Both the position numbers and the translations under genes were made by a program. DNA of 64,000 nucleotides from Chloroflexota bacterium (GTDB lineage: Bacteria > Chloroflexota > Anaerolineae > Promineifilales > Promineifilaceae): positions 1 to 64,000 of the forward strand of contig JAKEFB010000114.1 in NCBI GenBank assembly GCA_022616275.1, written 5' to 3'. Positions 10,200 through 18,867 of the stretch are shown piece after piece. The first letter of the stretch is position 1; the number at the start of each line of letters is the position of its first letter. A model generated the notes under the pieces. That model saw only the letters and a list, made by a program, of their open reading frames with translations, was not told the origin of the DNA and did no database searches.

Positions 10200-12079
10200 A
10201 GTTACCCCAGCGTAATTGGCAACGAATTAACGCGAATTATCGCCAATTTTTCGCGTTCATTCGCCTCAACGCAATTTTGCGCCATTCGTTGTTCTTTTAT
10301 TCATCGCTGGTCTGCTTCGGCCTGGCTGCACTCCTGGCCTTGTTCACCGTCAAAACCAGCGCCGGTCAGGGGCCGGTTGCCCCGTTGGGGCCGCCTGACG
10401 CTACGGCCGGCCTGGTCGTTTTTAGTGAGCGCTGCGCCAACTGCCACGGCGAGCGCGCTTTAGGCGACGGAGAACTGGCGGCCAACCTGCCGAACCCGCC
10501 GGCCGCCCTGGCCTCCCCGGATTATTTGCGGGCGGCCGTCCCGGCCCTGATGTTCGACACCATCACCAACGGCCGGGCGGAGCGCGGCATGCCGCCCTTT
10601 GGCCCGGCCAGCAGCAACCCACTGGACGAGGCCAGCCGTTGGGACGCCATTGCCGCCGTTTACAGCCTGGGCACGCCGGCCGAAGCGGTGGAGCGCGGCC
10701 AGGCTGTGTACGAAGAAAACTGCCTGGCCTGCCACGGCGTGGACGGCCAGGGGAATGGACTGGCAGACCAGCAACCTCCTGACCTGACCGACCTGGTCTA
10801 TTGGGCCAATACCAGCAACCAGGCCGTCTTTGATCGTCTCAACGACCCGGCCGCCATCCCCACCCACGATTACACCCTGGAAGCAGACGATTTGTGGGCT
10901 GTGGTGGATTACGCCCGGACTTTCAGCTACGGCTACACCGACGCCCTGGCTGCCTTCCGGCCGTTAGAGTTGGCGACCATCAGCGGCCAGGTGACGAACG
11001 GTACGACCGGCGAAGTGGTCACTGCGAACGTTACCGCCCAGTTACGGGCCTTCACACAAGAGCTGGAGATTACGTTAACGCTGACGGAAACGATAGATGC
11101 CGAGGGCCGATTTCAATTTGACCTGAGCGACGTGCCCCAGGATTGGTTCTACCGGGTGGCTGTCACCTACGAGGGGGTGGAGTTCGGCAGCGATTTTGGC
11201 CAGCTCACCTTCAGCCAGCCCTCGCTGGAACTGCCGGTCATCGTTTATGAACAGACGACCGACCCGGCCGCCATTCGGGTGGACCAGTTGCACATCGTCC
11301 TGGAATTTAGCGGCGATAATCAGGTCCAGGTCAACGAGCTTTACGTCGTCAACAACGAGGCCCAGACTGTTTTTATGGGCGAGACGGGCAACACGGCCGA
11401 AGGAACGTTCCAGCTTTCGCTGCCGGCCGGGGCCGAAAGTCCCGAATTCCAGCGCGGCTTCGGCTCATTGGACTCCTTCTTCCCGACCGACGAGCTGATT
11501 GCCACGGAAACAGGCTGGGCTGATACACTGCCTGTCCGGCCGGGCCAGGGCGCCCTGATGTTGCTGGCGCGCTATACCCTGCCCTACGACAACGGCGCGA
11601 CCGTTGCCCACCTGTTGCCTTACCTGGTCAGCCAGGCCAACCTGGTATTGCCGGATGGGGTATCGCTGGACGGCGAAGCAACCTGGACGGCCGCCGGCCA
11701 GCAAAGCCTGGCCGAAGGCGTTTTTGTTACCTACAGCCGGAGCAATCTGCCGGCCGGCAGCGCCGTGGACTTTACCCTGCGCGGCCGGCCACGCTCTGCA
11801 GCCACCACAACGGTTGGCCTGATCCGCGACGAGACCGGCGAACTTCTACTGGGGGCCGGGGCGTTGCTGGCGGCCGCGGCCGCGGCCGTCTTCCTGGCCC
11901 GCGCCTGGCGGTTGCAGGGAGCGGCCGCGCCCCCGGACCGGGAGGCGTTGCTCCAGGCGATTGCCGACCTGGACGACGCCCACGCGGCCGGGGAGGTTGG
12001 CGACAAGGAGTACCGGCGCGAGCGCCAGGAACTTAAAAAAGAGTTAATGACGGTTTGGGAAGCGACACGAAATGAGTGA
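10196..12079 (+). CDS. Membrane-anchored dihaem c-type cytochrome
   Basis: 627 aa from ATG 10196 (ATGA overlap with the preceding stop). An N-terminal signal anchor (HSLFFYSSLVCFGLAALLAL) precedes two mono-haem cytochrome c domains with CANCH (80-84) and CLACH (176-180). A beta-sandwich region of about 300 residues (ISGQVTNGTTGEVVTANVTA, carboxypeptidase-regulatory-like) follows, then a C-terminal membrane helix and a cytoplasmic tail IADLDDAHAAGEVGDKEYRR resembling the CcmI-like protein. It is probably an exported electron carrier or sensor matured by the neighbouring Ccm proteins. The first 30 residues are encoded by a repeat-like AT-rich sequence (see findings). The partner is unknown. Confidence 0.8.
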   Translation: MKLPQRNWQRINANYRQFFAFIRLNAILRHSLFFYSSLVCFGLAALLALFTVKTSAGQGPVAPLGPPDATAGLVVFSERCANCHGERALGDGELAANLPNPPAALASPDYLRAAVPALMFDTITNGRAERGMPPFGPASSNPLDEASRWDAIAAVYSLGTPAEAVERGQAVYEENCLACHGVDGQGNGLADQQPPDLTDLVYWANTSNQAVFDRLNDPAAIPTHDYTLEADDLWAVVDYARTFSYGYTDALAAFRPLELATISGQVTNGTTGEVVTANVTAQLRAFTQELEITLTLTETIDAEGRFQFDLSDVPQDWFYRVAVTYEGVEFGSDFGQLTFSQPSLELPVIVYEQTTDPAAIRVDQLHIVLEFSGDNQVQVNELYVVNNEAQTVFMGETGNTAEGTFQLSLPAGAESPEFQRGFGSLDSFFPTDELIATETGWADTLPVRPGQGALMLLARYTLPYDNGATVAHLLPYLVSQANLVLPDGVSLDGEATWTAAGQQSLAEGVFVTYSRSNLPAGSAVDFTLRGRPRSAATTTVGLIRDETGELLLGAGALLAAAAAAVFLARAWRLQGAAAPPDREALLQAIADLDDAHAAGEVGDKEYRRERQELKKELMTVWEATRNE

Positions 12080-12707
12080 TACGCCCTTCGATTTTAGTGT
12101 ACACATCTTTCGTTCTCCCAAATTCCGTAGCGTGGTAAGAGAGGCAATAGAGTTCTTTATGGCAACGCCCTTGCACAGCGTACCGCCATCCATGCCGTTT
12201 ATCGGTTCTGGAGTTTATGGGCTGTATTACACCGGTGGCCTCGAACTATATGCCCCGATTGCAAAGGTAAACCGAGATGGCTATGTTCAACCAATCTATG
12301 TCGGCAAAGCAGTTCCACCGGGGTGGCGGACCGCAAGGATTGGTAGCTCAAAGACACCAGACCTTTACCGCAGGCTACGAGAACATGCTCGGAGCATCGA
12401 ACAAGCTCTAAATTTGCAACTGGAAGATTTTAAATGCCGGTTTGCGATTTTGAGTGATGTTGAAGGCGATCTGGTCGTACCAGTGGAAGCGGAACTAATC
12501 AGGCTGTACAAGCCCCTTTGGAATATGGTCATAGATGGTTTTGGCAATCATGATCCGGGGTCCGGCCGGTATAACCAGGCGCTTTCGGAATGGGACATTT
12601 TGCATCCAGGCCGTTTGTGGGCCAGCCGCTTGACCGGAACAGCTCCCCTGTTAGAAAACGTCCTTGCCAAGGTTGAACGTTTTCTTGGAGGGCTACCGCT
12701 TTCTTAA
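12072..12707 (+). CDS. Type II restriction endonuclease, Eco29kI family (GIY-YIG fold)
   Basis: 211 aa. GSGVYGLYYTGG (about 46-57) and QPIYVGKAVPPGW (about 73-85) are the GIY and YIG halves in the form typical of Eco29kI-type enzymes, followed by the catalytic Arg/Glu region (YRRLREHARSIEQ, VEAELIRLYKPLWN). Eco29kI cuts CCGCGG; the specificity here is unknown. The ATG overlaps the last 8 bases of the cytochrome gene, so translation may be coupled to it. The 3' end overlaps the convergent methyltransferase by 15 bases. GC content is clearly lower than in flanking ccm genes. Confidence 0.85.
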   Translation: MSDTPFDFSVHIFRSPKFRSVVREAIEFFMATPLHSVPPSMPFIGSGVYGLYYTGGLELYAPIAKVNRDGYVQPIYVGKAVPPGWRTARIGSSKTPDLYRRLREHARSIEQALNLQLEDFKCRFAILSDVEGDLVVPVEAELIRLYKPLWNMVIDGFGNHDPGSGRYNQALSEWDILHPGRLWASRLTGTAPLLENVLAKVERFLGGLPLS

Positions 12708-14075
12708 CTCTAAGACCGCTTCGTAGAGCCGGTGTGAATCCTTGGCTTTAGCCACCCGCACGTTTGATTGAATAATGCTGTTGCCAATCCGGGTTGCCCG
12801 TGGAATGTCAATCTTTACCAGTTCAAGCCCGATATGTTCGGCAATCTGGCCCAGATATTTGTCGGTTGGCATCATGATTCCCTGCAGGATGCTGTTTCCA
12901 ATGACCACCAGGGCCGTGCCGCCAGGTTTGAGAATATGTTTTACGCCGATGGCAAATCCGTAACAATCATTGAAGTACGAAGCGGCATAGTTTGCCCAGC
13001 CGTTACCACCGTAAATACCTCTTTGCGCGTTTATTTCTCTAAGCGCCTCAAGCCGCTCTTCAATATCAGAATGAGGTAACGAGAAAGTCAAACTTAAACT
13101 TTCCTGCTCACGAACTGTTTGCCAATACTTGCCAAAATTGTCGTTTTCAAGTGGTTTCAAATCTTGCGGACCCTGGGCATATCCTAACCAATACAGTTGC
13201 GGCCGCGTGTTTCGATTGTAGTGATAGTTATTCAAGTAAGGAGGTGACGTAATGATTAGATCAATAGATTCGGAGACTAAATAATTCTGGTAGCGGAAAA
13301 ACGAATCGTTGATAATTTTTGCGTTTACCTCTTTGGCCGGCAAATGATCTTGTAACCAACTTATATCCTGGGCTATTTCTAATAACTTCTCAACAATGGC
13401 CCGGCCGACAGAGAAATCGTGAATTTCTTCTTTGCCCGCGCTTACTCGCCTACCTAAACTAGGCTCGTAAGAATAATTCGAGTAGCGTACCATCGTTGAG
13501 GAAAAGGCTATTCTGAACAAGTTTTGGAGCTGGTTGTCCTTGATACTGTCTACAAAATCATGAAGAATAAGGACTTTTCTTAGAACTTGAGGGCTATAAA
13601 ACCTGGCCCGTGTTTTAAATTCTTTGGGCGGCGCACTATTAGGAACATAATCTGAAGAAACTTTCTCTATATAGAATGATTGGAATCTCTCAATCTCGTC
13701 ATGTAACGACTCGATAGAACTCTGGTAAGCATTTACCTTTACCTGGCAGGCAAAAGCAGCATACGGATTAATTTCAAATCCTACGACCTGATGACCAAGT
13801 AAAATGGCTTCTACCAAGGTGGTGCCCACGCCAGCAAACGGATCAAGAACAATACCTTGATGGTTCAAATACTGCTTTAAAGCGCCCCGAACAAACTCGC
13901 GGGAGAACCCGGCAATCCAGGGAACCCATCGGTGAACGGGCAAGGTTTTATTAGTGGCAAAAGCCGGATCGCTAAAACTTGAACGACCGTTATCCGTTGG
14001 TTGAGAAGCAACTAGTGGTTCAGCTTCTGCTTCAAATAACGGCAACTGTTTGAAATGCTTAATGGGCAGGTTCAT
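12693..14075 (-). CDS. DNA methyltransferase (SPPY type, N4-cytosine or N6-adenine)
   Basis: 460 aa. Motif I is DPFAGVGTTLVEAILLG near residue 75 (SAM binding) and catalytic motif IV is LIITSPPYLNNYHYNR near residue 275. Motif I before IV is the alpha/gamma-like order, and TSPPY favours N4-cytosine. The long insertion between them probably includes the target recognition region. It is convergent and overlapping with the Eco29kI-type nuclease, so it is taken as the cognate protector. Known Eco29kI uses a 5-methylcytosine enzyme, so this pairing is unusual. It is read from the promoter at 14.4 kb with the antitoxin gene 11 bases upstream. Confidence 0.85.
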   Translation of the reverse strand: MNLPIKHFKQLPLFEAEAEPLVASQPTDNGRSSFSDPAFATNKTLPVHRWVPWIAGFSREFVRGALKQYLNHQGIVLDPFAGVGTTLVEAILLGHQVVGFEINPYAAFACQVKVNAYQSSIESLHDEIERFQSFYIEKVSSDYVPNSAPPKEFKTRARFYSPQVLRKVLILHDFVDSIKDNQLQNLFRIAFSSTMVRYSNYSYEPSLGRRVSAGKEEIHDFSVGRAIVEKLLEIAQDISWLQDHLPAKEVNAKIINDSFFRYQNYLVSESIDLIITSPPYLNNYHYNRNTRPQLYWLGYAQGPQDLKPLENDNFGKYWQTVREQESLSLTFSLPHSDIEERLEALREINAQRGIYGGNGWANYAASYFNDCYGFAIGVKHILKPGGTALVVIGNSILQGIMMPTDKYLGQIAEHIGLELVKIDIPRATRIGNSIIQSNVRVAKAKDSHRLYEAVLELRKR

Positions 14076-14086
14076 AGAAGGATCTG

Positions 14087-14338
14087 TTAATCGGTTGCCA
14101 GGGTATCCACAACGTTTCCCAGGCGATACTCAGGGCGCATCTCTTTAAGAATCATGTTCAAGCGTTGTCGTTCGCTCTCGCTTTCAAGTACAAGAGCGAA
14201 ATCTTCAAAACTTAGCACGATAGCCTGGGGTATACCGCGACGCTCAATGATATAACGGGTATTATTTTGAGTAACGTCATCCAACATCTGGCCAAAATTG
14301 TTCTGCGCTTGGGTAGAAGCAACGCTTTTTGTAATCAT
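14087..14338 (-). CDS. Phd/YefM-like antitoxin or repressor
   Basis: 83 aa from ATG 14338. ITKSVASTQAQNNFGQMLDD and TRYIIERRGIPQAIVLSFED give the N-terminal DNA-binding and dimerisation core of Phd/YefM antitoxins. No toxin gene is adjacent; the next gene downstream is the DNA methyltransferase. It could be an orphan antitoxin, or a repressor of the restriction cassette, since two palindromes lie in its promoter. An upstream in-frame ATG (14407) lies before the -10 box and is not the start. Confidence 0.75.
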   Translation of the reverse strand: MITKSVASTQAQNNFGQMLDDVTQNNTRYIIERRGIPQAIVLSFEDFALVLESESERQRLNMILKEMRPEYRLGNVVDTLATD

Positions 14339-14358
14339 TGTCAACTCCAAAATAGCCA

Positions 14359-14407
14359 AATTAGCTAATTCAGATAAGATTATAGCGAACAAATGTTTGT
14401 TTGGCAA
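14359..14407 (-). promoter_or_regulatory. Promoter with two palindromes before the antitoxin-methyltransferase genes
   Basis: On the minus strand TTGCCA (14407-14402) and TATAAT (14384-14379) are separated by exactly 17 bases, with start expected near 14372. The spacer contains the dyad AACAAATGTTTGTT (14388-14401). A perfect 12-base palindrome AATTAGCTAATT (14359-14370) lies just after the start point. Both are well placed to be operators, for example for the Phd-like protein. Confidence 0.7.
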
Positions 14408-14429
14408 GGGGTTTTGAAACCATTTTCCT

Positions 14430-15137
14430 GTGATTAAGATCAGTCAGCTCACCAAAAACTATGGCGCCAACCCTGTTTTGCGCGGGGTGGAGTTGCACGT
14501 CCGGCCGGGCGAGTTCGTTGGCCTGGTCGGGCCAAACGGCGCGGGCAAGACCACGCTGCTGCGCATCGTTGCCACCCTGCTCAAGCCCACGGCCGGGCAG
14601 GTACACGTTGGCGGCTGGCCCGTGCCCCAGCACGCCGACAAGGTCCGGCGGCACATTGGCGCCGTCTCCCACCACGCCCTGCTCTACGGCGATCTGACGG
14701 CGGCCGAAAACCTGCTTTTCTACGCCCGCCTCTACCAACTGGACAATGCCGAAGAGCGGGTGGCGGCCGCCCTGAAAACGGTGGGGCTGGCCGCCCGCCA
14801 GCGCGACGCCGTGCGCAGCTTTTCCCGGGGGATGGTCCAGCGCCTGACCATTGCCCGCGCTACCCTCCACGAACCGGACGTGCTGTTGCTGGACGAGCCC
14901 TATACCGGCCTGGACCAGGATGCCGCCCTGCTGTTGGACACGCTGTTGCGCCAGGAAGCCGGCCGCGGCCGGACTATCCTGATGATTACCCACGACCTGG
15001 CCCGGGGACTAAACCTGTGTGACCGGATTGCCATCCTGAATCGTGGTAAAATTGCCCACGAGGTGGAACGCGAGGCCACGACGCCGGCCGAATTTTTACA
15101 ACGGTACACCGAAGTGACCCGTGGCCGGGCACAGTAA
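14430..15137 (+). CDS. ccmA: Haem ABC exporter ATP-binding protein CcmA
   Basis: 235 aa, GTG start without a clear ribosome site. Walker A LVGPNGAGKTTLLRI, signature SRGMVQRLTIARA, Walker B DVLLLDEPYTGLD and H-loop MITHDLARG are all present. Its place before ccmB, ccmC and ccmD fixes the assignment: CcmA powers release of haem-loaded CcmE from CcmC. It is cut off from ccmE-ccmF by the restriction cassette, so it needs its own promoter or readthrough; none was clearly seen. The 3' end overlaps ccmB by 17 bases. Confidence 0.92.
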   Translation: MIKISQLTKNYGANPVLRGVELHVRPGEFVGLVGPNGAGKTTLLRIVATLLKPTAGQVHVGGWPVPQHADKVRRHIGAVSHHALLYGDLTAAENLLFYARLYQLDNAEERVAAALKTVGLAARQRDAVRSFSRGMVQRLTIARATLHEPDVLLLDEPYTGLDQDAALLLDTLLRQEAGRGRTILMITHDLARGLNLCDRIAILNRGKIAHEVEREATTPAEFLQRYTEVTRGRAQ

Positions 15138-15888
15138 AGCCGTGATTACCAGCGAGAAAGCGGAGACCGTTCAACCCCAAACCCAGGTTCAGCGTCCCCG
15201 GTTTTTTCCGGCCGTGTGGGCCATTGTCTGGAAAGACCTGGCCATGGAACGGCACACCCGCCAGGTGGTCAGCGTCATGCTGGTCTTTTCGCTGACGGTG
15301 GTGGTCGTCTTTAACTTTGCCCTGGGCGCGGCGACGCTTAGCCCTGGCTCGACCATTGCCCGCGAAGCGGCCGTCGGCTTCCTGTGGGCCACCATTTTGC
15401 TGGCCGGCACGCTGGGGCTGAACCGCTCGCTGGCGGCCGAGCAGGAAAACCACAGCCTGGAGGCGGTGTTGATGGCCCCGGTTGACCGCAGCGCCATTTA
15501 CCTGGGCAAGGTCATTAGCGTGACCCTGTTCACCTCGCTGGTAGAGGCTATCCTGGTGCCGGTGTTTGTTATTTTCTTTAACAGGCCGTTCTGGCGGCCG
15601 CCGGTGCTGCTGGTCCTGTTCCTGGGCACGATTGGCTACGTGGCCGCCGGAGTGCTGGTCACTTCCATGTCGGCCCAGACCCGGCTGCGCGAGGTGCTGC
15701 TGCCGGTGCTGCTCCTGCCGCTGACGTTGCCCTCGGTGCTGGCTGCAGCCACAGCCGCCTCGGCCTACGTCCAATCCACGCTCCCCGGCTGGGACGAGGT
15801 TCGTTTCCCAATAGCCCTGGTCGTGGCCTTTGACGTGTTGATGTTGACGGCCGGATTTTTGACGTATCATTATGTGGTGGAAGAATAA
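15121..15888 (+). CDS. ccmB: Haem exporter permease CcmB
   Basis: 255 aa with six hydrophobic segments, GTG start inside the ccmA end. FFPAVWAIVWKDLAMERHTR then FNFALGA and GFLWATILLAGTLGLNRSLA are typical CcmB features. It forms the membrane part of the CcmAB ATPase. A 15-base perfect inverted repeat lies just after its stop. Confidence 0.92.
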   Translation: MAGHSKAVITSEKAETVQPQTQVQRPRFFPAVWAIVWKDLAMERHTRQVVSVMLVFSLTVVVVFNFALGAATLSPGSTIAREAAVGFLWATILLAGTLGLNRSLAAEQENHSLEAVLMAPVDRSAIYLGKVISVTLFTSLVEAILVPVFVIFFNRPFWRPPVLLVLFLGTIGYVAAGVLVTSMSAQTRLREVLLPVLLLPLTLPSVLAAATAASAYVQSTLPGWDEVRFPIALVVAFDVLMLTAGFLTYHYVVEE

Positions 15889-15890
15889 AA

Positions 15891-15938
15891 GTTATTGGTT
15901 ATTGGTTATTGAACCTACTGCCACCAATAACCAATAAC
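15891..15938 (+). promoter_or_regulatory. Intercistronic hairpin between ccmB and ccmC
   Basis: GTTATTGGTTATTGG (15891-15905) and its exact complement (15924-15938) flank an 18-base loop. It is followed within 20 bases by the ccmC ribosome site. No T-run follows, so it is probably an mRNA element in the operon. Its arms are themselves tandem TTATTGG units. Confidence 0.5.
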
Positions 15939-15956
15939 CACCTGGTGGAGGTTCGC

Positions 15957-16697
15957 ATGACCAACCGATTAGGCAAAGCCATTCCCGTCTTGAACGTGGC
16001 CTCGGCCGTAATGGTCCTGGTCCTTCTACTCATGGTCTTCTTTTTCGCGCCTGACGAGCGGACGATGGGTAACGTGCAGCGCATCTTTTATTTCCACGTC
16101 GGCTCGGCCTGGGTGGCGGCTGTGACCTTCTTCGTCGCCCTGGTGGCCGGTGTGCTCTACCTGCGACGGCCGTCGAAGACGCTGGACGCCATTTCGATGG
16201 CCTCGGTGGAAATTGGCCTGGCCTTCACCACGATGACTATTGCCAGCGGCACGATTTGGGGCCGGCCGGCCTGGAATACCTGGTGGATCTGGAGCGCGCG
16301 CCTGACCTCCATCACCGTCATGTGGCTGGTCTACGTGGCCTACTTTATGTTGCGTGGAGCGATGGAAGATGAGGAGCGGCGTAACCGCTTTGCCGCCGTC
16401 TACGTCATTGCTGCCTTCGTGACGGTGATCATGACCTACATGAGTATCCGGCTGCTACGCGACATTCACCCGGTCGTCTTTGGCCCCGCCCTGGAATCGG
16501 CCCAGGGACTGGAAGAGGGGCTACAAGAGATTGCGCCTGGCCTGGACTCGGCCAAGATGGGCATCACCCTTACGGTGTCTGTCGTCACCTTCAGCCTGAT
16601 TTATGTGACCTGGCTGGCCAACCGCCTCCACCTGCAGCGCCTGATGGACGAAGCGGCCGCGCTCAAAACACGGGTCATTATGAGGCTACAACAGTAA
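15957..16697 (+). CDS. ccmC: Haem exporter protein CcmC
   Basis: 246 aa from ATG 15957 (SD GGTGGAGG). Six membrane helices and the haem-binding tryptophan-rich segment WGRPAWNTWWIWSARLTS between them; the conserved histidines are in IFYFHVGSAW and LLRDIHPVVFG. CcmC loads haem onto CcmE at the outer face of the membrane. An alternative upstream start (15909) would read through the hairpin and is not favoured. Confidence 0.95.
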   Translation: MTNRLGKAIPVLNVASAVMVLVLLLMVFFFAPDERTMGNVQRIFYFHVGSAWVAAVTFFVALVAGVLYLRRPSKTLDAISMASVEIGLAFTTMTIASGTIWGRPAWNTWWIWSARLTSITVMWLVYVAYFMLRGAMEDEERRNRFAAVYVIAAFVTVIMTYMSIRLLRDIHPVVFGPALESAQGLEEGLQEIAPGLDSAKMGITLTVSVVTFSLIYVTWLANRLHLQRLMDEAAALKTRVIMRLQQ

Positions 16698-16711
16698 GTA
16701 GGGAACACAGC

Positions 16712-16924
16712 ATGATAAGCATCTTTTACCTTCTTGACATTGTCCAGCAGACGAGCGTAGACCCTAATAAATTCAACAATTTCATGGTCCTTGGCTACGT
16801 GGTCTTATGGCTAGTGTTCATGATTTACGTCTTCAGCCTGGCCAACCGCCAGCGCAATCTGCACCAGGAAATCAAGCTGATGCAGCGACTCTTAAAAGAG
16901 GATGAGGAGTCCAAAGAGGCGTAA
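16712..16924 (+). CDS. ccmD: CcmD-like small membrane protein
   Basis: 70 aa: one membrane helix (FNNFMVLGYVVLWLVFMIYV) followed by a charged helical tail (QRNLHQEIKLMQRLLKEDEE). Size, topology and place right after ccmC match CcmD, which helps release holo-CcmE. Its stop codon lies inside a probable terminator hairpin. Confidence 0.8.
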   Translation: MISIFYLLDIVQQTSVDPNKFNNFMVLGYVVLWLVFMIYVFSLANRQRNLHQEIKLMQRLLKEDEESKEA

Positions 16925-16942
16925 GCGCCTTTACTTTTTTTT
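16917..16942 (+). terminator. Possible intrinsic terminator or attenuator after ccmD
   Basis: AGGCG (16917-16921) and CGCCT (16926-16930) form a short stem, followed by TTACTTTTTTTT. The stem is short, so termination may be partial, reducing ccdA expression. Confidence 0.45.
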
Positions 16943-16992
16943 AAGCATTTCAGGGTAAAGTTAAGGCTGAAAATGTTTGTGGAGTTGGTTTT

Positions 16993-18111
16993 ATGTTGGA
17001 CTCGGTAAAAAAAGGACCTTTCCGCTCGCTGTCCACCACGCAGCAGGTGGTTATTGGCGTGGTGGTCTTGGTCTTATTGTTCATGGTTATCGGTACGATT
17101 AACCAGTCTACCGCCCCGGAGCCGGCTTTTAGCTTTGGCCTGCAAACCCAGCCTTTCCTGGCCCTGGGTTTTCTCGCCTTTGCCGCCGGCCTGTTGAGCT
17201 TTGCCTCACCCTGCACGCTACCCATCCTGCCGGCTTACTTTGCCTTTGCTTTCCAGAGCGGCCGCAAGCAAATTGCTCTCAATACCCTGGTCTTTATGCT
17301 TGGCCTGGCAACCACCTTCAGTATCCTGGGCGCAGGAGCTTCCGTTATCGGCCGCACGCTACGCCAGAACCAGCAACTGATCTTGCTCATTGGCGGTTCT
17401 CTCATCCTGGCCTTTGGCGTGATGAGCCTGCTCGGTAAAGGTTTTACCGGCCTCAAACACGAGGAGGAGCGAGAGTACAATACCAGCCTGGGCGGCTCTT
17501 ACCTCTTCGGCCTGACCTTTGCCGTGGGCTGGAGCAGTTGCGTTGGCCCAATCCTGGGCACTGTGTTGACGATGGCCGGTACCGCCGGTTCGGTCGTCCG
17601 GGGCATGATGCTGCTGTTTATTTACGCGCTGGGCCTGGGGTTGCCGCTCATCCTGGTATCTACCTTTTTCGGCCGGGCCAGCCGCCAGAGCCTGTTCTGG
17701 CGTGCCCTGCGCGGCAAGGGCTGGACCGTCACTGGCTACGCCACCCTCATCATGGGTCTGGTGTGGTCATTGGCTATCTGGCGAATCCTGGTGGCGGCCG
17801 CTGCATATGCCTTCCAAAATTTTGACGCGTTCGCCGGCCAGGAGCTGACTATCGGCCACCAGGTGGGTCTGCTGGTCATTGCCATTATCGGCATGGCCTT
17901 ATGGATTCTCACCAGCCCCGGCAAAAAGGATGGCCAGGAAGCTCAACTCCAATTACATAGCACCCAACTTATTAGCGGTGTGCTCTTCATTGTCATGGGT
18001 CTCCTGATGTTGAACGGCACCCTGGCTACCTTTAATAGCCTGGTCCCGACTGACTGGGCGCTATGGTTTGCGGACCTGGAGGACAAGCTGATTACGCTCT
18101 TTGGCGGGTAA
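16993..18111 (+). CDS. ccdA: CcdA-type thiol-disulfide electron transporter
   Basis: 372 aa. After an N-terminal extra helix comes the CcdA/DsbD membrane domain, with the redox cysteines in [16 protein letters not shown] (Cys74) and [14 protein letters not shown] (Cys183). CcdA passes electrons from cytoplasmic thioredoxin to outer-face thioredoxins such as the adjacent TlpA proteins. It is longer than the typical 240 aa because of the N-terminal helix and a C-terminal extension with more helices. Confidence 0.9.
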   Translation: MLDSVKKGPFRSLSTTQQVVIGVVVLVLLFMVIGTINQSTAPEPAFSFGLQTQPFLALGFLAFAAGLLSFASPCTLPILPAYFAFAFQSGRKQIALNTLVFMLGLATTFSILGAGASVIGRTLRQNQQLILLIGGSLILAFGVMSLLGKGFTGLKHEEEREYNTSLGGSYLFGLTFAVGWSSCVGPILGTVLTMAGTAGSVVRGMMLLFIYALGLGLPLILVSTFFGRASRQSLFWRALRGKGWTVTGYATLIMGLVWSLAIWRILVAAAAYAFQNFDAFAGQELTIGHQVGLLVIAIIGMALWILTSPGKKDGQEAQLQLHSTQLISGVLFIVMGLLMLNGTLATFNSLVPTDWALWFADLEDKLITLFGG

Positions 18112-18121
18112 GGCATTGGTT

Positions 18122-18820
18122 ATGGATAGACCTGAATTAGAACCACAAGAAACAACCACAGAACCGGCAGCGCGCTCCGGCCGGAACCCTGTTATCATCA
18201 TCCTGGGCTTCACCCTGCTGGGCCTGGCTCTGGCCCTGTTACTCTTTGGCAACAGCCTGTTTGGCCAGGAAGAGCCGGTGGTGGTTGCGCCAACCGACGT
18301 GCCTGTTCTGGACCAGGTCCCGGCCTTCCCCACCAGCGCCATTGGCCCGGCCGAGATCTCCCCCGGTGAGGCAGACAGCGGTATCCTGGAAGTCGGCGAC
18401 GAGGCCGTTGACTTCACCCTCAATGATCTGGAAGGCAACCCTGTCAGTCTGGCCGACTTTCGCGGCCGGCCGGTAGTCGTCAACTTCTGGGCCACCTGGT
18501 GCGCCCCTTGCCGGATTGAAATGCCGGAACTGCAAGCCGCCCATGAGAAGTATCAAGACCAGGGGCTGGTTATCCTGGCCCTGGACCAGGCCGAGCCGGC
18601 CGATGTAGCCAGCGACTTCTTTTACGGCGAAATGGGCCTGACCTTCACCCCCCTCCTGGATGTGGACAGCGACGTAGCCCTGTCTTTCGGCAACTTCGGC
18701 GTCCTGCCCAGCACCTATTTCATTGACCCGGACGGCGTCATCAGCGACATCCACCGGGGGCCAATGACGCTGGAGCAAATTGAGGGCTACCTGGCTAAAA
18801 TCCTCCCTGAACAGTCTTAA
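18122..18820 (+). CDS. TlpA/ResA-like thioredoxin, second copy
   Basis: 232 aa from ATG 18122, preferred over a TTG at 18101 inside ccdA. Membrane anchor ([20 protein letters not shown]), a 50-residue spacer, then the thioredoxin fold with [15 protein letters not shown] (Cys127, Cys130) and [14 protein letters not shown]. It is likely the redox partner of CcdA next to it. Having two TlpA-like proteins in one locus allows separate roles in reducing CcmH and the apocytochrome. Confidence 0.88.
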   Translation: MDRPELEPQETTTEPAARSGRNPVIIILGFTLLGLALALLLFGNSLFGQEEPVVVAPTDVPVLDQVPAFPTSAIGPAEISPGEADSGILEVGDEAVDFTLNDLEGNPVSLADFRGRPVVVNFWATWCAPCRIEMPELQAAHEKYQDQGLVILALDQAEPADVASDFFYGEMGLTFTPLLDVDSDVALSFGNFGVLPSTYFIDPDGVISDIHRGPMTLEQIEGYLAKILPEQS

Positions 18821-18867
18821 AATCGAGTTGCAAGTAGGCGATGTGACTGGCTAGGGCCGGATTACTG

